A stretch of DNA of 64,000 nt. Source: Planococcus donghaensis. Its GTDB lineage: Bacteria; Bacillota; Bacilli; Bacillales_A; Planococcaceae. The notes under the pieces are model-generated. The model was given only the letters and a program-made list of their open reading frames with translations. It ran no database searches and was not told the DNA's origin. Below, piece after piece: positions 20,571 to 28,923 of the stretch. Numbering within the stretch: the stretch's first letter is position 1; the number at the start of each line of letters is the position of its first letter. A program made the translations under genes and the position numbers. The DNA lies in NCBI RefSeq assembly GCF_001687665.2, contig NZ_CP016543.2:3038001-3102000 (forward strand). Direction: 5' to 3'.

Positions 20571-22976
20571 GTGAACGATATTACTAACTTCCGTACGATT
20601 CATTGGTTCGGTCTATACATATTTCTACACATTTCCATTTACTACTCTTGGATTTTTTTGAGTAGAACAAGTGACAGCAAATTTGTCCTAGTGGAAAACC
20701 TCATTTCATGGTTGGCACCAATCGTAGCTTTTGTGACTTTGTTTATCGTTTACCGAAAGTCAGTGGGCAGGCTACGTCTTTTCTGGTTATTGCTTTCTCT
20801 CGGTTGTTTAAGCTATGCCATTGCTGAAGGCATTTGGGTGTATAGTTACAATATTTCTCATGTAGAGCCCAATTACCCTGGATGGCCAGACCCTTTTTAC
20901 TTTCTTCAGATTTTCTTCTACTTAGCAGCATTTATTTATCACCTGATGCAGAAAAAAGAAAACGCTTATCAAATTAAATTCATCTTTGATATGATGATTA
21001 TCATTGCTGTCTCAACTGCTCTAAGTTGGCATTTTCTAATTCAACTTCTGCTTCCAGATGCCACAGCTTCACCGCTTTTGTTCGTCGTCTCCATTGGTTA
21101 TCCCGTTGGAGATTTACTACTTCTGTTCGGTGCGGTTAGTTTATATATTGGCTATTCTTACACATTATCACCTCGTGTATTGATTTTGATAATTGCGGGG
21201 TTGGTTTTCCAAGTTTTTGCCGATACGGCTTACTTGTATTCCACCGTTGCAAATACTTACAGCGCAGAAAGTTTCTATAATCCATTGTGGTCGTTAAGTC
21301 TATTGCTCGTGGCATTTTCCGGTTTGTATTCGCTAGACCCGATAAAAAAATCTGTTTCTGGCAAGACTTTTATGCACATAACAGACCGAATTTCGGTTCG
21401 TATGTTATTACCTTATTTTAGTTTACTTATGCTGTTTATCGTTATTATTGTTGAAGAAAGCAAACACACGAGAGGGTTGGTAGCAGGGGCTTTTGTGGCA
21501 ACTGCCCTAATCGTCACTAGACAGATTTTCACGTTGCGTGATAACCGAAGATTGTTATTCAATTATGACCAACTAACTTCTGAGCTGGAAGAAAAAATTG
21601 CACAACGCACGGTAGAAGTAACTTCTAAAAACCAACAATTAGAAAAAGTCATTCACCAAGTAGAACACATTGCTTACCACGATGAATTGACCGGCTTGCC
21701 CAATAGAAGACTATTCCTGAAAAATTTAGAGTCTTCCATCGCTACTGCTGATGAGAGTGGTAAAAAACTCGCTGTGGTGTTTATTGATTTAGATCGATTT
21801 AAAAACATTAACGATACGTTCGGTCATGAGTTTGGTGATTTGCTGCTTCAAGATTTTTCCCGAAAAATTTCAGAAAACCTGCGCTCTGTTGATACGATTT
21901 CACGTCAAGGTGGCGATGAATTCACACTTATTCTTAATAACATACAAGATGAAGCAGACATTACGCCGACCATTCATCGAATACAAGCTGCTTTTCAACA
22001 AGCTTTATCCATTAAGGATCAAGAACTGCACGTCTCTATGAGTATCGGAATCGCGATTTATCCCGATAATGGTACATCGACAAGCGAATTATTGAAACAC
22101 GCCGATAGTGCCATGTATAGTGCGAAGGCAAAAGGAAAAAACAACTACCAGTTTTTCTCGGACGATATGTCACTCGTTGTTTCACGAAAAATTGCATTGG
22201 AAAATGAGCTGCGTCGCGCCCTTGCCAACGAAGAGTTCCTCTTGCATTATCAGCCACAATTTAATGCTCATACAAGAGAAATTACGGGGATGGAGGCATT
22301 GGTCCGCTGGCAAACAGCAGAAGACGAAATCATTTCTCCTGCCCACTTTATCCCATTAGCAGAAGAAACTCGGTTGATCCTGCCATTAGGTGAATGGGTT
22401 CTCAATACAGCTTGCGAACAAGCCAAACTATGGCACGATCGAGGTCATCATCACTTAAAGTTGGCGGTAAACTTGTCTCCTCTTCAATTTTTAGATGATG
22501 ACTTGTTGGATATGGTCGAGCGTACATTAGAAAAGACTGGCTTCCCAGCCTCTTCGCTAGAGTTAGAAATTACGGAAAACGTGGCAGTTGATGACATCGA
22601 TTTAGCCTTATTGCGCATGCAAGCGTTAAAAGACCTTGGGGTAAATCTTGCTATTGATGACTTCGGAACGGGTTATTGTTCATTAAGCTACTTGAAAAAA
22701 TTCCCGCTTACTAATTTAAAAATTGCGCAGTCATTTGTGCGCGACATGGCGACTAACCCTCATGATGAAGCACTTGTCGAAGCGATGGTGTTGATCGGTC
22801 ACAAACTCAATATGTCTGTCATTGCAGAGGGTGTAGAAACCGAAGAGCAACTAGCCTTATTAAAAGAGCTTGGTTGCGATGAAATTCAAGGTTATCTGTT
22901 TAGCAAACCGCTCACTACCGATCATTTTTCTCAGCTCTTGTCGAAAGAACTTGCAAGTAAAAATCCAATTCACTAA
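20571..22976 (+). CDS. Membrane GGDEF-EAL cyclic-di-GMP protein
   Basis: 801-residue protein with about eight or nine N-terminal membrane segments (about 10-320), a short coiled linker (about 335-370), GGDEF domain (about 375-530) and EAL domain (about 545-795). The GGDEF signature is intact (447-451), with an inhibitory I-site RSVD five residues before it. EAL (575-577) and the downstream catalytic motifs ELEITEN, DDFGTGY and AEGVET are also intact, so both cyclase and phosphodiesterase activities are possible. The start is a GTG; GAGG touches it, so the exact start is uncertain. A TATAAT at 20501-20506 may be its -10 box. Confidence 0.88.
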   Translation: MNDITNFRTIHWFGLYIFLHISIYYSWIFLSRTSDSKFVLVENLISWLAPIVAFVTLFIVYRKSVGRLRLFWLLLSLGCLSYAIAEGIWVYSYNISHVEPNYPGWPDPFYFLQIFFYLAAFIYHLMQKKENAYQIKFIFDMMIIIAVSTALSWHFLIQLLLPDATASPLLFVVSIGYPVGDLLLLFGAVSLYIGYSYTLSPRVLILIIAGLVFQVFADTAYLYSTVANTYSAESFYNPLWSLSLLLVAFSGLYSLDPIKKSVSGKTFMHITDRISVRMLLPYFSLLMLFIVIIVEESKHTRGLVAGAFVATALIVTRQIFTLRDNRRLLFNYDQLTSELEEKIAQRTVEVTSKNQQLEKVIHQVEHIAYHDELTGLPNRRLFLKNLESSIATADESGKKLAVVFIDLDRFKNINDTFGHEFGDLLLQDFSRKISENLRSVDTISRQGGDEFTLILNNIQDEADITPTIHRIQAAFQQALSIKDQELHVSMSIGIAIYPDNGTSTSELLKHADSAMYSAKAKGKNNYQFFSDDMSLVVSRKIALENELRRALANEEFLLHYQPQFNAHTREITGMEALVRWQTAEDEIISPAHFIPLAEETRLILPLGEWVLNTACEQAKLWHDRGHHHLKLAVNLSPLQFLDDDLLDMVERTLEKTGFPASSLELEITENVAVDDIDLALLRMQALKDLGVNLAIDDFGTGYCSLSYLKKFPLTNLKIAQSFVRDMATNPHDEALVEAMVLIGHKLNMSVIAEGVETEEQLALLKELGCDEIQGYLFSKPLTTDHFSQLLSKELASKNPIH

Positions 22977-22994
22977 AGATCGCTATTTTAATGC

Positions 22995-23037
22995 AAATAA
23001 CCCCAGCATCCTATAAAAGGTTGCTGGGGTTATTTAT
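22995..23037. terminator. Bidirectional terminator
   Basis: A 13-bp perfect stem AAATAACCCCAGC / GCTGGGGTTATTT (22995-23007 and 23023-23035) sits between the convergent GGDEF-EAL and DJ-1 genes. Confidence 0.88.
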
Positions 23038-23051
23038 GGTCTAACACCTCA

Positions 23052-23636
23052 TCATGCAAATCCCATCAATTCTTTTACTTTGTCCTTATTCTCTTTTGAC
23101 GTGACCATTTCAAGCAGTCTAAAAGCCACATCAAACGCTGTTCCTGGGTTTGCAGAAGTAATAATGTGATCCTCACAAACAATTCGCTGGTCCATCACTT
23201 GGACACCGTATTGTTTTAATTGATCACGCCGTTTACTTGTCGGGTGATCGTAAGTTGTGGCTCTTTTGTTTTTCAAAACACCGCTATGTGCCACCATCAA
23301 TGCAGCGACACAAATCGAAGCAATCGGCTTTTTGTGCGCATCAAAATAACGAACTACTTCTTGGAATTCTTCGCTAAATGCATCTTCATAAAATCCTGCT
23401 TCTTCAAAACCGCCAGGAATCGCTAAAGCATCAAATTCTTCTAATGAAATGTCACTTAGCTGCTGCTCAGGAATCACTTGAAAGTTCCACGTACATTGTA
23501 GCTGTGGATGCTTTCCGACAGTCACCACGTCTGTAGAGCCGTCGCCTTCCCACTTGTTCCACCCCAGTACATCCGTAAACACACTTGCTTCAGAAGCTTC
23601 AAATCCATTGGCTAAGAGTAATAATATCTTTGTCAT
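23052..23636 (-). CDS. DJ-1/PfpI-family protein
   Basis: 194-residue class I glutamine amidotransferase-like protein. The nucleophile elbow is ASICVAAL with C109; the conserved acidic residue lies in NGFEASE (around 13-16), and HPTSKRR follows the elbow region. The family includes glyoxalase/deglycase-like and chaperone-like members, and the exact function cannot be assigned. AAGGAGAGG precedes the ATG. Single-gene unit. Confidence 0.85.
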   Translation of the reverse strand: MTKILLLLANGFEASEASVFTDVLGWNKWEGDGSTDVVTVGKHPQLQCTWNFQVIPEQQLSDISLEEFDALAIPGGFEEAGFYEDAFSEEFQEVVRYFDAHKKPIASICVAALMVAHSGVLKNKRATTYDHPTSKRRDQLKQYGVQVMDQRIVCEDHIITSANPGTAFDVAFRLLEMVTSKENKDKVKELMGFA

Positions 23637-23850
23637 AGAGCACCTCTCCTTTATACTAGATTGTATAGGATAGTTACGTTTCTACAAATGACTTTATAAA
23701 AGATAGTTGAGCTTTTCACCTTACTTTTCTTTGAAATAAAGGGGAGTTATATCGTAAATATTTCCAAAAGTTCCATTAAAAATTTGGTAGCCTGTGATCA
23801 CCTATTCTACTGTATTGTACAAATCAGTTTGAGTACCAACTAATCCATTA

Positions 23851-23898
23851 AAAAAAGGGAAAGAAATGCTATTGAAATAGCTTTTCTTTCCTTTTTTT
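23851..23898 (-). terminator. Terminator after the COG0523 gene
   Basis: A long stem (AAAAAAGGGAAAGAAA with TTTTCTTTCCTTTTTT, with an inner GCTAT/ATAGC) lies 14 bp after the COG0523 stop. On the minus strand it ends in T's. Confidence 0.8.
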
Positions 23899-23912
23899 AG
23901 ATTCCTATTAGA

Positions 23913-24932
23913 TTAAAGAGCCGCATTTAACTCCAATACATCAATATTTGTTCCTAAAAAGTATTGGAAAGCTTTCAGAGATCTTTCGATTTCTGAAGGC
24001 TGAATCGTTCTTAATATAAATACTAAATGTGAGTGATGTTCTTCTTCTGGCCAAGTATCCAAATGTTCTGGAGGATGGATGATATGCTGTACTCCATTTA
24101 AAACAATTGGCCCCTCTTCTCCAACATCCAATAACCCTTTGACACGAAGAATATCCTCGCCGTTTGCATGAAGAAGTGCACTTAACCACAAGCCAAAAGC
24201 TGTCCAATCCAACGGGTTATGAAAGGTAAAAGATATAGATTGAATCGTAGAAGAGTAATGATTTTTGCTTTCTAAATCAGGTATTTCTTTTTCTGCCACA
24301 GTGCGTGACAGTTGTCGATAATCTCCTTTTAAGTCATCAAAATCAATATTGCCATGAACGGCTTCTAGTATTTCACAAGATGGGTTGATTCTTTTCAGTT
24401 GTTGAATCAGCATTTCTTTTTCTGTCGTTGTTGAAATATCGGTTTTAGTTAGAACAATTTTGTCTGCCACAATCACTTGTTTTATCAATTCCGGATTGTT
24501 TTTCATATGAAGCATACCGTTCTTTGTGTCTACAGTTACAACCACGCTATCAATATAGTAATGATGTTGTAGCAGTGGATTTGTTAAAATCGTAAATAGA
24601 ATAGGAGCTGGATCAGCCATCCCCGTTGTTTCGATGACAATCCGGTTGATTGCTGCTTCTTTATTATGGTCCATACTTAAAAATGATTTAAGTTCATTTT
24701 CTAGATCTTCACGGTTATTACAGCAAATGCACCCTCCTTTTAGAAGAGTCGTCTTTTCGTCAGCTTTTTTCAATAAGTGATGGTCTAGCCCTACTTTGCC
24801 AAATTCATTTACAATTACCGCTGTATTATTCTGCAATTGAGGTTCTTTTAGTAGTTCTCGCAACAAAGTCGTTTTTCCGCTACCTAAACAACCCGTAATA
24901 ATCGTAATCGGTTTCTTATTTGTTTTTATCAT
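23913..24932 (-). CDS. COG0523/CobW-type metal-chaperone GTPase
   Basis: 339-residue G3E GTPase. P loop GCLGSGKTT (14-22), Walker B region ETTGMADPAP, base-specificity motif TKTD, and the metal-binding motif GGCICC (66-71, cysteines C68, C70, C71) diagnostic of the COG0523 family. The C-terminal CobW domain carries a His/Glu-rich stretch (EEEHHSH). Such proteins deliver zinc or another metal to client enzymes. Its ATG overlaps the stop of the CxxC protein by 4 nt, and it lies downstream of a CE4-fold metal hydrolase gene, a plausible client. Vitamin B12 involvement is not suggested by context. Confidence 0.9.
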   Translation of the reverse strand: MIKTNKKPITIITGCLGSGKTTLLRELLKEPQLQNNTAVIVNEFGKVGLDHHLLKKADEKTTLLKGGCICCNNREDLENELKSFLSMDHNKEAAINRIVIETTGMADPAPILFTILTNPLLQHHYYIDSVVVTVDTKNGMLHMKNNPELIKQVIVADKIVLTKTDISTTTEKEMLIQQLKRINPSCEILEAVHGNIDFDDLKGDYRQLSRTVAEKEIPDLESKNHYSSTIQSISFTFHNPLDWTAFGLWLSALLHANGEDILRVKGLLDVGEEGPIVLNGVQHIIHPPEHLDTWPEEEHHSHLVFILRTIQPSEIERSLKAFQYFLGTNIDVLELNAAL

Positions 24933-25285
24933 GATTGTTCCGCTCCTAGTAGCTGCCGTTGCTCTTCTTCAATTTGCTGTAGCAAATGCGGATCTAGCGG
25001 ATTTACAGGTCTCCCAATCATCTTTTCTGCGGTTCCCCATAGTGCACCAAGGTCATGGACAATTTCTTGATTTCCTTTAAGGTCTCGTAAAACAAACTTA
25101 CTGCTATTCCAGTCTTCCAGTTTCAAACGATAGTAATGAAGGATTTTGTTGGATAATTTAGCACGTTGCAGACGTGTTCTGTGTCGACTTCTTTGAAGAT
25201 CACCTACTAGAATCTCGTCATCATCATTCGAGGTTTGGTCAGTCCAGTGTATTTGCATGACGAACTCTCCACATAGAATGCACAT
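24929..25285 (-). CDS. Small CxxC protein coupled to the COG0523 GTPase
   Basis: 118-residue protein that begins MCILCGEFV, so a CxxC pair is at residues 2 and 5, followed by IHWTD and then a charged, helical region rich in Arg/Lys and Glu/Gln with a LRDLKGN segment. AAGGAAAGGGTGG lies upstream of this ATG, which supports including the cysteines. It ends in a 4-nt overlap with the COG0523 gene. I do not recognise a characterised family. A metal-transfer or adaptor role beside the GTPase is inference only. Confidence 0.8.
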   Translation of the reverse strand: MCILCGEFVMQIHWTDQTSNDDDEILVGDLQRSRHRTRLQRAKLSNKILHYYRLKLEDWNSSKFVLRDLKGNQEIVHDLGALWGTAEKMIGRPVNPLDPHLLQQIEEEQRQLLGAEQS

Positions 25286-25322
25286 TCAAAAACCACCCTT
25301 TCCTTTGTTGTATAAACAGATG

Positions 25323-25349
25323 AATCCGCTCTTATAATAAGAGCGGATT
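25323..25349 (-). terminator. Hairpin after the CE4-fold hydrolase gene
   Basis: AATCCGCTCTT (25323-25333) pairs perfectly with AAGAGCGGATT (25339-25349). It lies between the hydrolase and the CxxC gene. The T run after it on the minus strand is poor, so it may only attenuate transcription. Confidence 0.55.
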
Positions 25350-25365
25350 ATTTTATAAATGAGGT

Positions 25366-26250
25366 CTATCCTTTAAACGGATTTCGCTTTGCAAAATCAT
25401 CTGCAATTTCGTCAAATGTAACCCATTTAATTCCCTCATGCTTGTTAATGTGTTCAATAATTCGTTCGTGCATTTTCAAAACTTGCGGCCGCCCACTGAC
25501 ATCTGGGTGAATCGTCATCGTAAATACGGCATGGTCCATATTTTCATAAACCCAGTCAAATTGGTCCATCCACATTTGTTCAATATCTCGAGGATTTACA
25601 AAGCCATGGCTGTTCGGTGATTTTTTGATGAACATCATTGGTGGCAGGTCATCTAAATACCAGTTTGCCGGAATTTCTATCAAACTTGTTTCTTTACCTC
25701 GCACCAATGGCTTCATCCATTCTTCAGCTGACTTAGAATAGTCAATTTTTGTCCAGCTATCCCCAATTCTAACGTAATAAGGTGAAAAATCATTATGCAT
25801 TAAACTATGATCATATTTAATGCCATTTTTGTGAAGCAACTCATTCGTAATATTGGAAAACTCCCACCACGGTGCCACGTAACCCGTTGGTTTTTTTCCG
25901 GTTAATTCTTCTACTAAAGTGATAGATTTCAATAACACTGCTTCTTCTTGCTGAGCTGTCATTGCAATCGGATTTTCATGAGAATAACCGTGGATTCCAA
26001 TTTCATGTCCTCTCGTGTGAACATCTTTCATTTGCTCTGGAAAAGTTTCGATAGAATGTCCTGGAATGAACCATGTTGTTTTCAAGTTGTACTTATCGAA
26101 TAAATCAAGTAAGCGCGGAGCCCCTATTTCCCCTGCAAATAGCCCTCGAGAAATATCATCTGGAGAATCTTCTCCTCCGTACGAGCCAAGCCACCCCGCT
26201 ACTGCATCTACATCTACTCCATAAGCCACTAAAATTTCTTTTTTTGCCAT
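25366..26250 (-). CDS. CE4-fold hydrolase (HP0310/PuuE-like): cyclic amide hydrolase or deacetylase
   Basis: 294-residue NodB-homology protein. The metal site is visible as D13/D15 in YGVDVDAV and H87/H91 in [16 protein letters not shown] and DDLPPMMF are further signature segments. As remembered it closely resembles H. pylori HP0310 and the CE4 allantoinase PuuE, which lack a signal peptide; none is present here either, so it is cytoplasmic. Beside an NCS1 permease and a nitrilase-fold gene, ring opening of a cyclic amide or ureide is more likely than peptidoglycan deacetylation (inference). The ATG at 26250 is 9 nt after AAAGGAGAG. Confidence 0.8.
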   Translation of the reverse strand: MAKKEILVAYGVDVDAVAGWLGSYGGEDSPDDISRGLFAGEIGAPRLLDLFDKYNLKTTWFIPGHSIETFPEQMKDVHTRGHEIGIHGYSHENPIAMTAQQEEAVLLKSITLVEELTGKKPTGYVAPWWEFSNITNELLHKNGIKYDHSLMHNDFSPYYVRIGDSWTKIDYSKSAEEWMKPLVRGKETSLIEIPANWYLDDLPPMMFIKKSPNSHGFVNPRDIEQMWMDQFDWVYENMDHAVFTMTIHPDVSGRPQVLKMHERIIEHINKHEGIKWVTFDEIADDFAKRNPFKG

Positions 26251-26307
26251 TTTCCATTTCTCTCCTTTAATCATATTTTAAAGTTATCAAATTATACTTT
26301 AGAAAAA

Positions 26308-27798
26308 TCAAGGTTTTACGACATCGTTTGTTGCCGGATTCAACTTATCTATTTCCCAATCTCCTTTTGAGTTTGGCTGTTCTTCAACCAAACCTTCCAC
26401 TTCCCAATCTCTGCCCACTGTTGTGCCAAGGTAAGCATCTGAATAGTTGGATTCCACTTCTTTTTGTGGATGTTTTTTCAGATACCAGAACTTCATCAAT
26501 AGATAGTAGAAAATAATACCAAGCGGGAATCCTACAAGGTACATGTATTGGATAAAGTAAACTGCTAGTCCGCCTGCAGCAATCCATGCAATCATCCCTG
26601 CCCAGTTGACACCTTTATCAAATCTGAATTGTCCTTTTGGATCATACAAATCTTGAACGGCAAGACGTCTTTTTCGAATGATGTAATAATCACAGATGAT
26701 AATACCCGCTACTGCTGATAGAATGGCTCCGTAATAACCCAAGAAAGTAAATAACTGATTGAGTATCGACCACGGTTGGAACAAGGTACCCACTACTCCA
26801 GCAATGACAATTCCTGACGTATAAGATAAGTTGAATTTAGCGCCTGCGTTAACGAACGTTAATGAAGCAGGGATTAAATTTGCTGCAGAGTTTGTTGACC
26901 ATTGAGCTAATACGACCATCGTTAAAAGAATGATCAAGACCCAGCCTGAAGAAGTTGCTTGAATAACTTCAATTGGATTCCAAAGCCCCGCTCCAAGAAG
27001 GCTGACTGCTCCAATGACACCCATGAAAGTTTGAACGAGCGGCAATGCAATAATATGAGGCAAATAATTATTTTTGTTTCGTTTAAACCAATTCCGTTCA
27101 TTCATTGGTGCTTTTACATAGCGAGTAATATTTGGAATATCGACAGCTAAAGCAGACCAGAATCCCATATTGGCCACCATAACCAAGAACCATGTAGTAG
27201 ATTGTGTCGTGCCAACGTAGTTAAATACGTTTATCCCATTATCAGCGGCCAACCCTACCATATCAATGAAAATCCATACAGATATCACAATAATCGCCGG
27301 TGCCGCAATAGCAGCAAAACGATCTACTGCTTTAATTCCGATAGCTGTATTAATTATTTGAACTGCTGCAAATACTAAGTACCATACAAACCAAGAATCA
27401 AAACCGGTTAACATATTCACAATGTAGTTAATCGCTGTTGCTCCTAGGTACGTTTGAATTCCAAACCATATCGCTGCAATTATTCCCCGACTGATAGCTG
27501 GAATATGAACTCCTGCTGTTCCAAAAGGAGCGCGCATATAAGCTGCAAATGACAACCCATGTTCTATACCAATATCGCCACTCAAACTACCAATGATGGC
27601 AATGATTAAGTTTGCTAATAAAATTGCTCCTGCAAGTTGCCATAACGACATCGATTCAATACCGTTGGCACCAATTTGAAATGTTGCGATAATGACGGCC
27701 ATCCCTACCCAAATGTTAAAAAATCCCCATCCAGAGATAACTCTGTTTTTTCCCTTTGTAGGTATAATATCTTTTGAAATCAGCGAATTTTTTCTCAT
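26308..27798 (-). CDS. NCS1-family nucleobase/allantoin-type permease
   Basis: 496-residue transporter with about twelve membrane segments, of the nucleobase-cation-symport-1 family that imports cytosine, uracil, allantoin, hydantoins or related N-heterocycles. The N-terminal part reads NRVISGWGFFNIWVGMAVII as in the family; a cytoplasmic tail of about 60 residues follows the last segment. AGAGGGAG precedes the ATG. It is placed between the nitrilase and the CE4-fold hydrolase genes and probably brings in their substrate. The exact substrate is not determined by sequence alone. Confidence 0.9.
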   Translation of the reverse strand: MRKNSLISKDIIPTKGKNRVISGWGFFNIWVGMAVIIATFQIGANGIESMSLWQLAGAILLANLIIAIIGSLSGDIGIEHGLSFAAYMRAPFGTAGVHIPAISRGIIAAIWFGIQTYLGATAINYIVNMLTGFDSWFVWYLVFAAVQIINTAIGIKAVDRFAAIAAPAIIVISVWIFIDMVGLAADNGINVFNYVGTTQSTTWFLVMVANMGFWSALAVDIPNITRYVKAPMNERNWFKRNKNNYLPHIIALPLVQTFMGVIGAVSLLGAGLWNPIEVIQATSSGWVLIILLTMVVLAQWSTNSAANLIPASLTFVNAGAKFNLSYTSGIVIAGVVGTLFQPWSILNQLFTFLGYYGAILSAVAGIIICDYYIIRKRRLAVQDLYDPKGQFRFDKGVNWAGMIAWIAAGGLAVYFIQYMYLVGFPLGIIFYYLLMKFWYLKKHPQKEVESNYSDAYLGTTVGRDWEVEGLVEEQPNSKGDWEIDKLNPATNDVVKP

Positions 27799-27849
27799 GT
27801 TCTCCCTCTTTTCTTATTAAGTTTATTTATCCAGCTATAAACGCACTTT

Positions 27850-27863
27850 TTGTAAGCGCTTTA
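27850..27863. promoter_or_regulatory. cre-like site before the NCS1 gene
   Basis: TGTAAGCGCTTTAA matches the cre consensus TGWAARCGYTWNCW with one mismatch. It is in the 93-bp gap between the nitrilase-fold gene and the NCS1 gene and could couple uptake to carbon supply. Confidence 0.35.
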
Positions 27864-27891
27864 AATCCACAATTAACTTAAGCGAATAACT

Positions 27892-28722
27892 TTATTCATA
27901 AGAGGATTTTTGAATTTGTTGTAGCTCTTGCGTAAATAAGGTTTTATTTAAATCTCTTAAATAAGGCAAGGTTCTCCGCTGCTCTGTAACTTGATTCAAG
28001 TCAATTTCGGAAATGATAACGTCCCTTTCCTCTTCGGTATAAACTAAAACCGTTCCAAAAGGATCTATTATGGCACTGCCGCCGCCAAATACAGTTTCTC
28101 CTTTTTCAATCCCTGTTCTATTAGAGGCAATTACAAAAACTCCATTTTCCAAAGCTCTCGCTCGTGTCGCAATATCCCAAGCATATCTTCGAGCTTTTCC
28201 AAATGCTGATGGATATAAAATGATGTCAGCACCTTTCAATGCTAAAATTCTTGCTCCTTCGGGAAATCCAATTTCGTAACATATTTGAAGTCCAATATTT
28301 CCAATAGAAGTTTTAAAAACTGGAAGGTTATCTCCTTTAGCAAATCTAATATTCTCAACATTCCAAAGGTGTGTTTTTCGATAATTTCCGATTAATCCTT
28401 CCGGGCCAACCAAAATCGCCGTATCGTAAACAATTCCTTGAACATCTCCTTTTTCTAGAATAGCCGTCGACAAGTAGATATTATGCTGTTTCGCAATCTG
28501 TTCCATCCAATTAATCGTGTAACCGGGAATCGTTTCTGCCAATTCTACGTCTTTGTCTTCTACTCTATAGCCGGTATTAAATAATTCTGGGAGCACCACT
28601 AGTTTTGCGTTTTTTTGAACTGCTACTTCTATTAGTTTTTTTGCTTCCTCTAAATTCCCTTGAAGATCATAAGGAATGGCATTCATTTGAATAGCTGCAA
28701 CTGCCAATTTTCTATTTTCCAG
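27892..28722 (-). CDS. Nitrilase-superfamily amidohydrolase
   Basis: Carbon-nitrogen hydrolase with the full Glu-Lys-Cys triad: E in VVLPELFN, K in NYRKTHLW and C in LQICYEIGFPE (E41, K111, C143 counted from the TTG at 28707). Family members include N-carbamoyl hydrolases and aliphatic amidases, which fits the last steps of ring-opened ureide breakdown. The start is unusual: the only good ribosome site (GGAGGTG) is 8 nt before an in-frame CTG at 28722 and 23 nt before the TTG. I use the CTG, giving 276 residues; the TTG gives 271. First gene of the operon. Confidence 0.82.
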   Translation of the reverse strand: MENRKLAVAAIQMNAIPYDLQGNLEEAKKLIEVAVQKNAKLVVLPELFNTGYRVEDKDVELAETIPGYTINWMEQIAKQHNIYLSTAILEKGDVQGIVYDTAILVGPEGLIGNYRKTHLWNVENIRFAKGDNLPVFKTSIGNIGLQICYEIGFPEGARILALKGADIILYPSAFGKARRYAWDIATRARALENGVFVIASNRTGIEKGETVFGGGSAIIDPFGTVLVYTEEERDVIISEIDLNQVTEQRRTLPYLRDLNKTLFTQELQQIQKSSYE

Positions 28723-28760
28723 TTTCCTTACACCTCCTTCCCCTTTGAATCTTGTACCTA

Positions 28761-28789
28761 TTTATAACACCATTATTTTATTGTCACAA
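28761..28789 (-). promoter_or_regulatory. Sigma-A promoter of the nitrilase/NCS1 operon
   Basis: On the minus strand, TTGTGA (28784-28789) and TATAAA (28761-28766) are 17 bp apart, about 40 bp before the start codon. A 52-bp palindrome ends 2 bp upstream of the -35 box. No sigma-54 type -24/-12 (GG/GC) element was found here. Confidence 0.6.
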
Positions 28790-28791
28790 TA

Positions 28792-28843
28792 CTTTAAATA
28801 TTAAAAAACTATGCAAAAATGCATAGTTTTTTAATATTTAAAG
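28792..28843. repeat. 52-bp perfect palindrome with 4-bp centre
   Basis: Positions 28792-28815 and 28820-28843 are exact reverse complements (24 bp each) around AAAA. The central 14 bp are ATGCAAAAATGCAT (28811-28824). It lies between the end of the regulator gene and the promoter of the next operon. It could be the regulator's operator, a terminator for the regulator transcript, or both. Confidence 0.9.
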
Positions 28844-28879
28844 CTATAATACTGGTAAAAGCAATTAACATTGTAAGTA

Positions 28880-28923
28880 ATAATAACTATGCAAAAATGC
28901 ATAGTTATTATGCATTTTTGCAT
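28880..28923. repeat. Second and third copies of the ATGCAAAAATGCAT palindrome
   Basis: A perfect 14-bp-arm palindrome with AAAA centre spans 28880-28911 (core 28890-28903). A third core in reverse orientation, ATGCATTTTTGCAT, is at 28910-28923 and runs into the stop codon of the regulator gene. The last two cores are 20 bp apart, on the same helix face. Confidence 0.88.

Noticed and set aside
25366..26250. Secreted peptidoglycan deacetylase
   Set aside because: The CE4 fold is present but there is no signal peptide or membrane anchor, and the neighbours point to small-molecule catabolism.
28722..28800. Sigma-54 promoter for the nitrilase operon
   Set aside because: Expected from the AAA+ regulator, but no GG-N10-GC element was found; a sigma-A promoter is present and the regulator lacks GAFTGA.
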